A stretch of 64,000 nt of DNA, taken from Bacillota bacterium (GTDB taxonomy: Bacteria > Bacillota > UBA4882 > UBA8346). The position numbers and the translations under genes were made by a program. Within the stretch, counting starts at the first letter, position 1, and the number at the start of each line of letters is the position of its first letter. Below are positions 51,779 through 60,000 of this stretch, one piece after another. The stretch lies in assembly GCA_023410535.1 (NCBI GenBank), contig JAEYPR010000014.1:1-64000 (forward strand). The letters are read 5' to 3'. The notes beneath the pieces were generated by a model. The model was not told the DNA's origin, made no database searches, and saw nothing but the letters and a program-made list of their open reading frames with translations.

Positions 51779-53518
51779 TCAATTGATTCCCAACTCTCCC
51801 TTGCGCTTTGTTACCAACTCCTGGGATGCTAGAATTCTTTTTTTCCATTCTACGCAAGTTGCATTATACCTTTGGGTTGAACTTTCAAAAGCTTTTAAAA
51901 TTTCATTTAACGCTTCGCGATAACGCACTCCGGCGTGGTAACTCCAGAACAAATAACTTGACTGATAACTGCCGTTGATCCTATGCATCTCGTCAATTAT
52001 ATTTTTAACTTTCGCGAATGACTGTCCATTCTCCAAAGCGGGGTTGGAAAGTAACATAGTGATTGCTATTAAAGGACTTTTTTTAAGCGTTTCATCATTG
52101 GGCAGGCCGGCCTCAATAACTGAAATATCTTGGTTTACCCGTTCGAGCATATTCCTGATTTCCCGGTTACGCATGAAATTCAATTGATTGATTTTATTGA
52201 TTTTCCCCTGAGCATCTACAATATCCTGCAAAACGCATTCCTTAAGTTGGATTGCCATCGGCGCAAGAATTTCCAAAAGATCGATCTGTTTTGGTATTTC
52301 TCCAAGATTATCATGTAAACTGTTTTGCGACTCCAATGCTCGGTTGCGAACATCGTTGTTGGTATAGACCGCAGCTTCCCGCATTCCCGCTTTCAGCGCC
52401 GAAAGACAATGATGATATGCTTCGATTGCCTCTTTAAGCGGGGCAATCTTTATATCATTGGTAATCGCTCTACCGGCGATCGCACCCCCAACCGCTCCGA
52501 CGATACCGCCGATTGCAGCGCCAAGCGGTCCAAAGAATGCGCCAATCGAAACTCCCGCTTTTAACCCGCCCAAACTTCCCAACCCGGTTCCGGCGACATC
52601 TAATGAAATATTCTTTAATGAATTAGCCAAATTTGTTTTTTCTTCAATCAATAAACTTGCTTCACGAACCGACGCTAAAATCAAAGTGAAATATGGAAAA
52701 TGCGCATTTACGCCGTCTCCGTTCGCGAAAAATTCATGATGAAAATTTTCCCCAATTACGGTTGATGCCGAATGGCTATGTTCGGAAATGGAATTAGAAA
52801 TCATACTTACATGGTCATGGATCGAATTAATGAGGCTTTCACCGCCATGACGGTAGACTTCAATATGATCGTGATCAAACAAATGTTTGAAAATATCCTG
52901 GAGATCTCCGATATCGTGTTCTTTCATCCCATGTGTTAGATGGAATAAAAAATCGGTTGACTTCATCAAATGATTAGGATCAGTATAATAATCCTTTAAA
53001 CCGTTAAATATTGATTTTAAGGAGTTTAGCGCCAATTGATCATAAGTATCTGCACTGGCTAGCTGCAGAGCATCCGGACCAATTTGTTGAATCTGCGCCC
53101 ACGCGTCCAAGGCTGTTTGGCCAATTTGGGTTCCCAAGGTTTCAATCGTAACAGCCAGGCTATTATAAAGTGCCTCGTTAGAGATAATTTGCAAAACGAT
53201 TTGTTCCGTACCCGCAAACACTAAGGTGTTCTTTTCAAACGTTTCAATTAACTGTTTGACAATCGCTTCGCCGGTCGCGTTATTTTGGGGGATATCCGGA
53301 ATGGGTAACCGCATATTTTGTACCCGCTCTTCCAGTTGGGAGACGATGTTGGTTTCATTTTGGAATATTTTTATTTCGCGATCAAATTCTTCTTGCAAGG
53401 ATGGAACCGGTCTAAACGATGGCGCTTCAGCTTGAAGCCTCATCATCATTTTTTTGAGGACTTGAGTGCTTAAGAAGCCAACGATAACAAAACTTAGGAT
53501 GCAAAACGTTATAATCAT
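51779..53518 (-). CDS. Membrane-anchored protein with glycine-zipper segment, unknown function
   Basis: A 579-residue protein not recognised as any family. One N-terminal transmembrane helix (about 2-20) is followed by a long, mostly helical region. A His-rich stretch at about 190-260 (LTHGMKEHDIGDLQDIFKHL, FDHDHIEVYRHGG, EHSHS) could bind metal. A hydrophobic glycine zipper at about 310-352 (GSLGGLKAGVSIGAFFGPLG then AAIGGIVGAVGGAIAGRAI) could insert in a membrane as a hairpin. A helical C-terminal part follows. GGAGGGT is 6 bases before the ATG. Single gene; the DnaA-box-like array is just past its stop. Confidence 0.7.
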   Translation of the reverse strand: MIITFCILSFVIVGFLSTQVLKKMMMRLQAEAPSFRPVPSLQEEFDREIKIFQNETNIVSQLEERVQNMRLPIPDIPQNNATGEAIVKQLIETFEKNTLVFAGTEQIVLQIISNEALYNSLAVTIETLGTQIGQTALDAWAQIQQIGPDALQLASADTYDQLALNSLKSIFNGLKDYYTDPNHLMKSTDFLFHLTHGMKEHDIGDLQDIFKHLFDHDHIEVYRHGGESLINSIHDHVSMISNSISEHSHSASTVIGENFHHEFFANGDGVNAHFPYFTLILASVREASLLIEEKTNLANSLKNISLDVAGTGLGSLGGLKAGVSIGAFFGPLGAAIGGIVGAVGGAIAGRAITNDIKIAPLKEAIEAYHHCLSALKAGMREAAVYTNNDVRNRALESQNSLHDNLGEIPKQIDLLEILAPMAIQLKECVLQDIVDAQGKINKINQLNFMRNREIRNMLERVNQDISVIEAGLPNDETLKKSPLIAITMLLSNPALENGQSFAKVKNIIDEMHRINGSYQSSYLFWSYHAGVRYREALNEILKAFESSTQRYNATCVEWKKRILASQELVTKRKGELGIN

Positions 53519-53635
53519 GTACCCTCCTCATAATTCCATAAGAAGTGTAGCGAATAACCCATTTAGTAATTCTTTACCCATGTTTACTTTCCTGTTTCAT
53601 TGATCGCTTTACGATCTCATCTTAATAAAAAACTA

Positions 53636-53665
53636 GCCGCCTAAGCCTTGGTGGGCTTAGACGGC
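53636..53665 (-). terminator. Terminator of the EFR1 gene
   Basis: A 12-bp stem with one mismatch (GCCGCCTAAGCC/GGCTTAGACGGC), followed on the minus strand by TAGTTTTTTATT, 96 bp after the stop. Confidence 0.55.
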
Positions 53666-53760
53666 ATGTCTATTATTTTTAAGAGGCGTTGAACAGTTTG
53701 ACGTTTAGATTTGCACCGGAGCTTTTGCTTTGGCCAATTTTCGATTCGTAAGCATTTCGC

Positions 53761-54546
53761 CTAGATAGGTCGAACCATTATAATATCCTCAACCTTAACG
53801 TTGGGATTGCGGTATCTCCTGCGCCCGATTGTTTTTTTGCCATATTCGATCGCTTCGCAGGGGCACCACTGAAGACAGGCGAGGCACCGCTCGCAATGAT
53901 GCTGCCAAGTTGGATTTTGGTCCGCCATTTTGATATTGCCGACAGGACATACGCTGGCGCACCGACCGCAGCCGGTACACTTTCCGCTCACCGCAAATTG
54001 CTCGTCCCATTCGGAGATGCCTTGGTATAAAAAACTGCGATTGGCGATCTTACTAAGCAGCTTGGCATTTCTGCCAACCGGCTGTAGCTTGCCGGCGGCG
54101 ACTGCCGCGGCGGCTGCGTCCGCCTTCGCCATTGCGTTTGTGATCAGCGTTTGGACGACGTCGGGAGCGACGGCCTCATACTTCACGATATAATTCCCCG
54201 GCATCTTTACCCCGGCGGCATAGGACAGCCAAACACCCTTTTCTTTCAGGATATCGTCCAGCATCCCTAAAGTGTCCGCTCCGTTTCCGCCGAAGCTTAC
54301 CAATGCAAAGCAGTAAGTTCCTTTCATGATATTGAGGTTTTGGACAAAGCGTTTTACAAGTCGCGGTAACCCGATATAAAAAACGGGAAAGACGAACCCG
54401 ATGGGATGATCAGGGCCACCGACCGGCTCATCCGGAGCCTCCACAGCCATGGACTTAATTGGGCAGTTGCCAAGTCCTTTGGCGATTTGCCGGGCAATTG
54501 TCAGTGAATTGCCCGTCGCGGAAAAATAATAAATGGTCGGGTCCAT
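53761..54546 (-). CDS. EFR1-type flavodoxin/ferredoxin fusion
   Basis: A 261-residue redox protein. The N-terminal flavodoxin-like domain has an FMN phosphate loop (YYFSATGNSLTIAR). The C-terminal part has two [4Fe-4S] motifs, CTGCGRCASVCP and CERCLACLQWCP. Such EFR1-family proteins shuttle electrons in anaerobes; partners here are unknown. ATG 54546 follows AAGGAGG; the frame extending to 54597 lacks its own site. Confidence 0.88.
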   Translation of the reverse strand: MDPTIYYFSATGNSLTIARQIAKGLGNCPIKSMAVEAPDEPVGGPDHPIGFVFPVFYIGLPRLVKRFVQNLNIMKGTYCFALVSFGGNGADTLGMLDDILKEKGVWLSYAAGVKMPGNYIVKYEAVAPDVVQTLITNAMAKADAAAAAVAAGKLQPVGRNAKLLSKIANRSFLYQGISEWDEQFAVSGKCTGCGRCASVCPVGNIKMADQNPTWQHHCERCLACLQWCPCEAIEYGKKTIGRRRYRNPNVKVEDIIMVRPI

Positions 54547-54632
54547 ACCTACGCCTCCTTCATGGCTTATTTGTAAAAGTGTAGCTGGCAGAAACACCTT
54601 ATTTTAGAAGAGCTCAACACCGCTATTCCTAT

Positions 54633-54890
54633 TTAGCGGTTGGACGAATGATAAAACTCTTGCAACTCCGCTTTGGTTTCCGCCGGAAGTTGACTTTTCT
54701 TAACGCCCCGAATTGCGCCTTCCAACGCGTATAACCGATGGATACAGGCCGAAGGATCCAGCGCTTTTATTTTTAGCCAAGCGTGCTTACTGCCGCATTC
54801 TTGCAATTGTTCAAACGTTGTAATTCCCACTTCATTGAGCTGTTTTGCAACGATTGGTCCGATATTGGGCAGATCGGATAAACTTCCCAT
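54633..54890 (-). CDS. TfoX C-terminal domain protein
   Basis: An 85-residue protein that is one TfoX_C domain: LSDLPNIGPIVAKQLNEVGI, then LKIKALDPSACIHRLYALEG and IRGVKKSQLP. The fold is a helix-hairpin-helix-like bundle; full TfoX regulates competence, but the stand-alone domain has no assigned role. ATG 54890 has GAGGTG 6-7 bases upstream; the longer frame to 54950 is not used. Confidence 0.88.
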   Translation of the reverse strand: MGSLSDLPNIGPIVAKQLNEVGITTFEQLQECGSKHAWLKIKALDPSACIHRLYALEGAIRGVKKSQLPAETKAELQEFYHSSNR

Positions 54891-55657
54891 CGGGTTCACC
54901 TCTTTCCTAACGAATTCATAATTCGATACACAAAATGAATACCCTTCCAAAGCGCTTCGTCATCAATCCGCGGGTTAAAACCCACGGCGGACTTCCGGCC
55001 GGCTGAGGGTAGCGATAAGGCTGGAAATAAGCTTGTCGGGTCAAAGCCGCCGATTCCGACCTCACCCTCAGTCCCTCTCCTACGCTGCGATTCAAAGGAG
55101 CGCTTTCAGAGGAGAGGGATGACGGAGCTGGAAACTTGGGTTTTAAAGCCCTTTTTGAATGGGTTTTTGACGTGAGATTCCGGCAATACCAAACATTGCT
55201 TGGTGCTTTTCCTTTTCAAGGACAAAAGGATCGCCGTTGGGCTTCGAAGCTATTTTCCAGGCACTCACCCCCCTGAGGCGGGACAGTGCCGGACGGTATA
55301 GCGAGGGGGCGCCATGATGCGTTATTCGTAACTAAAACCCTGATCCGCGATTCGAAAGTAACGGACCCACGAAACATCAACGGCTATTTTCGAAGTCGGG
55401 GGTAGCGATGCGGATGAAAATGATGGTGCCATCTCCGCCCAGCCGTAAACGACAGGGCTAGGTATACAAAACCATTCTAAAGCCCCGCCAGGGCTCGGCA
55501 AAGCTTCGAAGCGCCACCCAGCCCGGAAGGGCTTGAGACCGGTTTTCAACTTAGCCCTGACCTTTAGGTCTGGGTGGACAGAAGCGCATTCAACGTATTT
55601 TTCAAGTAGTCGCCCGCCCCGGCATGCAAATCAGTCGACCCTTCCTGCAACATTTGA
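54891..55657. other. Gene-poor, repeat-like intergenic region
   Basis: About 770 bp without a credible gene. It is rich in short inverted repeats: TCCCTCTCCT/AGGAGAGGGA (55072-55081 with 55110-55119, 28 bases apart) and GGGTTAAAACCC near 54974-54986. A phrase like CGAAGTCGGGGGTAGCGATG recalls GAGGGTAGCGATA near 55006. A 75-codon minus-strand frame at 55322-55549 lacks a ribosome site. Probably a decayed or dispersed non-coding repeat; no IS ends or target duplications are visible. Confidence 0.4.
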
Positions 55658-56311
55658 TCACCGTTTCACAATAATACCCCAAAGGCTAATTAAATCGGCT
55701 GCTTGAAACATATCGACCGTCGCTCCTTTGAGCTCAACCGGGGGAGTCGATACCAATGGCGCAACCAACTCATTATTTGAAAAATCCACTGTTGCCAAGA
55801 GCGTTTTGAAAAAGTTATTTCTCACAAATTGCGAATCCGTTGCGCTAAATCTTTTCAATGTTGCTTCAGCCATGGACGACTCAGTAAAATCAACGTGTTC
55901 AAACGAGACATCCGTCAGTTTTGTTTTATTGAAATTCGCATATTGTAAATTCGATTGTTCAAAAATTGTTTGTTTGATTACCGTATCGCTCATGTCGATC
56001 CCAATACATTTACAGGATATAAATTTACACCGTTCGAAATAAGCTCCGGAAAATTTACTGTTTGACAAGTCGCAATCATGAAACAGAACATCAACAAAGC
56101 TTGCCTTTTCAAAATTGCAATGATGAAAGATACTATCCTCGAAAATGCTCTTGCGAATATCCATTTTACCGAATTCCGCGTCTTGAATCCGCGCTTCGCG
56201 GCTTGCAACGGCGACGATCGGCAACTCTTCCAACCGAAAACGCCGGGCATAGCAAGAAAGATCAGCAATCCGAGTGAGTTCTTTTGGTATTTGAGGACGG
56301 ACGATATTCAT
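55658..56311 (-). CDS. Pentapeptide-repeat protein
   Basis: A 217-residue protein whose middle (about 45-175) consists of pentapeptide repeats of the A(D/N)LXX type (for example FEKASFVDVLFHDCDLSNSK, SNLQYANFNKTKLTDVSFEH), predicted to form a right-handed quadrilateral beta-helix. No transmembrane or catalytic part is seen. Cytoplasmic; function unknown. The start codon ATG 56311 has only a weak ribosome site. Many Cys and Phe residues occupy the repeats. Confidence 0.85.
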   Translation of the reverse strand: MNIVRPQIPKELTRIADLSCYARRFRLEELPIVAVASREARIQDAEFGKMDIRKSIFEDSIFHHCNFEKASFVDVLFHDCDLSNSKFSGAYFERCKFISCKCIGIDMSDTVIKQTIFEQSNLQYANFNKTKLTDVSFEHVDFTESSMAEATLKRFSATDSQFVRNNFFKTLLATVDFSNNELVAPLVSTPPVELKGATVDMFQAADLISLWGIIVKR

Positions 56312-56493
56312 ATTCGTTTTTACAACCGATCCTTAAAAATATAGTTGGAACATAAAGCTTTCACATCTAGAACATTAATTTGACATATGAACAATACTTC
56401 CTGTCTGATTCCTACATTATTGAATGTCCCTCATCCTTTGATGGCGAACCTTGCTCGCGATGAACTATGATGGGCATGGACCCATCGAACCGT

Positions 56494-56802
56494 TCAGACC
56501 TTGATCTTCTCCACTCCCCGCCCAACCAATGCCACCCAGTAGCCGAAGCGGATGCCGTCCATTAGGCCTTCGTTGTAGATCAATTCGTCCTGGCGGCAGA
56601 GCTGCTCCAAGCGGGCGCAGTCGTATTGGTCGAGCAATTGCCGGTCGGGGGCTGGCAATCTTTCGGTGAGTTGTTGCAGTAGTTCATCCGGATGCTCGCC
56701 CAGTTGCCGGTGTTCGGGGTCGGCGATGACGATCTCGTCGTGGATTTGGACGAGGCGGTCGAGAATGAATTTTTGAATGCAGGTGGTATGGGAGTTGAGC
56801 AT
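56494..56802 (-). CDS. DUF6809-like small protein, copy 1
   Basis: A 102-residue soluble helical protein of unknown function ending YNEGLMDGIRFGYWVALVG, the conserved signature of the DUF6809-like group in Bacillota. A second copy begins outside the window and ends at 63760. Over about 235 shared bases roughly 16 differ, but only three residues change, so selection maintains the protein. Downstream of the giant secreted protein on the same strand. Confidence 0.75.
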   Translation of the reverse strand: MLNSHTTCIQKFILDRLVQIHDEIVIADPEHRQLGEHPDELLQQLTERLPAPDRQLLDQYDCARLEQLCRQDELIYNEGLMDGIRFGYWVALVGRGVEKIKV

Positions 56803-57019
56803 GGGACGGATTCATGATTATGGGTGATGGAGTATTGGTAATTCTGTCCGCCTAGGCCTAAAGCGTCTGAACTAGTTTTAAATGAATTCCAGAGTCCTTA
56901 TGTATCCAGAAACGGATGTGCTACGATGATAACTTTTCTCTATTATAAAATTTCAATTATTTTACAATAATTAAAAAAATAAAACATATGACATTTAGCA
57001 AACCGATAGAAAAGGAAAA

Positions 57020-57043
57020 GGGGCCGATCTATAAATCAGCCCC
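57020..57043 (-). terminator. Terminator of the giant secreted protein gene
   Basis: GGGGCTGAT/ATCGGCCCC stem (one mismatch, 6-base loop) on the minus strand followed by TTTTCCTTTTCTAT, 26 bp after the stop at 57069. It separates this gene from the DUF6809 gene. Confidence 0.7.
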
Positions 57044-57068
57044 ATCTAATATAGTTAATAAAGACAAC

Positions 57069-60000
57069 TTACCTAATTGTATAGATGGCTGAAGCAACAC
57101 TTGAGTTAGTCATCCCCGCCTTATAGGCATATGCTTTAATTGTCGTAGAAGAAGAAACAGAAATAACTGTACTATATGTTTTTGCCGTTGAAGAAGTTAT
57201 AGGGTCGGATCCGTCCGTAGTATACTTAATCGTTACTCCGCTGGTTGTACATGTAATCTTTACACGTTGCGTCCCGGTGTAAGTTCCCGCAACTGGACTA
57301 AAGGTTGGAGTCGCTACTTTCTGTTGAATGGTATATGTAGCGGAAGCTATATCCGAGTTTGTCATCCCCGACTTAAACGCATAGGCTTTAATCGTGGTGG
57401 TTGCTGTGACCGAGATTGCACTTCCATATGTTTTTGCAGTCGACGAGGTCTTTGGATCAGTCCCATCAGTAGTATATTTGATCGTTGCGCCGCTCGTCGT
57501 ACAGGCAATCGTTACGCTTTGCGTACCTGGATAGGTTCCTGCCGACGGATTAAAGATTGGAGTAGCCACTGAAGACATTGATGGTGAATTTATTGAAATA
57601 TCATCAATCCAAAAAGTACTAGGATTTGAAACATCAGTTGTACTCATGAAACAGATTACCAGTGTTTGTCCCGCATAAGAAGCCAAACTTATTCCTTCCG
57701 GCTTCCAAACATTTCGAGTGTCGGTATTACTATACGTTGTAAGGGTTGCTAATAAAGTACCATCAGTTTTATATAGTTGGACATATAAAAAATCATAGTA
57801 TCCACTCGTTTCACTTTCCCCACTCACCATATATTGCCAGTATGTCAGTACTGCATTGGCTGGAATCGCTATTTGCTGCTTGGCAAAATCGGCAGCATCA
57901 TCATAACTTCCAAGATTAAGGCTATAAGCTCCGTTTTGGGGACGGGTTGTATTGATACATTCATGTCCATCTTTGGTTGACCTCGACCACCCAACACTGG
58001 GACCACTTTCGAAACCTGGATTTATAACTGAGTTTACCGAGGAGAGTATCGTAAAAACCTCCGATACAACATCGGAATCAGCCAATCCGTCTTTGGTAGC
58101 AAAAGCTTTTATAATAGCCGTATTCGCTACGGTTATTGGACCGGAGTAAACCGGTGATGAATTTTTCGGTGTTTTACCGTCGACGGTATAATGAATAGTT
58201 GCTCCATTTGTAGCACAAGAGAGTATGACAGTTTGAGTTGTGGAGTAAACCCCGGAATTAACATTAAACATTGGCAATGCTACATTAAACGTATAAACCG
58301 CTGTTGCTATTCTTGAATCAAAAGAGCCTTCTTTTATGGCAAATGCTTTAATTGTAGTGGGGGTTGTTATATTTACTGGGCCTGTATACAGTTGCGAACT
58401 GGTATTTGGGTCGCTCCCGTCGGTAGTGTAATAAATCGTTCCACCCTCCTTGGAAGCTATTACAACTGTTTGAGGTTCCTCATAGTTCCCTGGTGTTGGG
58501 CTAAAAGTCGGCATTGTTAATTGTTGGTCAATCGCAATATCATCTACCCATAGGTTTGTACCATCGCCTTTATTTTCACCTGTTGAAAATGTATACCGAA
58601 GTTTGGCTGTTTGCCCAGCTAAATTAGGCAACATAATATTTTCTTGCATCCATGCAGATGAGCTTTCTTCAAACCCTAAAGATTGAAGAATGATATACGT
58701 TCCATCCGGTTGATATAGATTTATACTTAAACTACCATATCCTCCCGACGATGAACTAGAAGCATAATACCACCAATAAGTTAATACTCCATCAGCAGGT
58801 ATCGCAATTTGTTGCTCAATAGAGTCTTGAAAATTATTATATCCGCCAAAATGGGCGCTATATGTTCCAGTATGAGATATTGTTTTATCAATCATCTCAT
58901 GATTATTTCGTGTAGATTCACTCCACCCAACACCAGGTCCACTTTCAAAACCACCATTAATTATACCATCAGGCGATGTGGTAATAGAATAAACAGCGGT
59001 TGCTATTTCGGAATCGGGTAACCCTTCAAAAATTGCATATGCGTTCAATGTTGTATTCGATACCGAAATTGGGCCTGCATAAATTGATGAGGAAGTATTA
59101 GGAGTGCTCCCGTCGATTGTGTATCGAATAGTCGCCCCTCCCATTGGGGAAGTAATTTCCACATTTTGAGGAGCAATATAAGAACCTGCTACTGGAGTGA
59201 AAATTGGTGCGGGGACAACATTATAATTATATATTTCAATCTCCCATATCGAGAAAAACCTACCAGAATAAATCGTTGCGGGAAAATAGATCCTTACAAA
59301 CCTAGCATCAACATTTGAAAAACTAATGTTATCAATATCGTCAGCACCTGTCGTTGTAGAATAAACATCAATCCAATCAATTTGATCAGTAGAAACTTGA
59401 ATCTTATATTCTGATCCAAAAAAATCCTTCCACCATATTTTAACATTATTAATAGTTTGAATTGAACCTAAATCCACAGAAATCCACTGTGCGTCTTTAT
59501 AGTATTGAGAGTTTAGCGAAGTCCAGAATGTTGTCATATCGCCATCAGTAACCACTGATGGTGGTAATGAATTTCTATCTGAGCCCGAAGCCCAGACAAA
59601 AGAACCTGCCGCTAAATTAGAGAACGTATAGATCCCAGTTATTACATCAGAATCATCAATTCCACTCTTTGCTGCGTAAGCTTTAATGGTGGTATTTTTA
59701 GTTAAAGTTATTGGTCCATTATAAACCGTTGACGATGCATCTGGATCGTTCCCATCCGTTGTATACCGAATAATAGCTCCTACGGTTTGGCAAGAGATAA
59801 TTATCTGTTGTCCAAAATCAATCTTTCCTGAATCTGGACTGAAAGTTGGACTTGCCGCTTGAATTTTATATATAGCAACACTCTTGTCTGAATCTGCGAT
59901 CCCAGCTTTAGCGGCATACGCTTTAATGGTAGTTGTTTTATTAATTGTTATTGGCTGAGTATATGTTGGTGAACTTACGTTTGGCTCACTGCCATCCGTA

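Noticed and set aside
55322..55549. 75-codon minus-strand ORF in the gene-poor region
   Set aside because: No ribosome site, no family features; the region consists of inverted repeats and looks non-coding.
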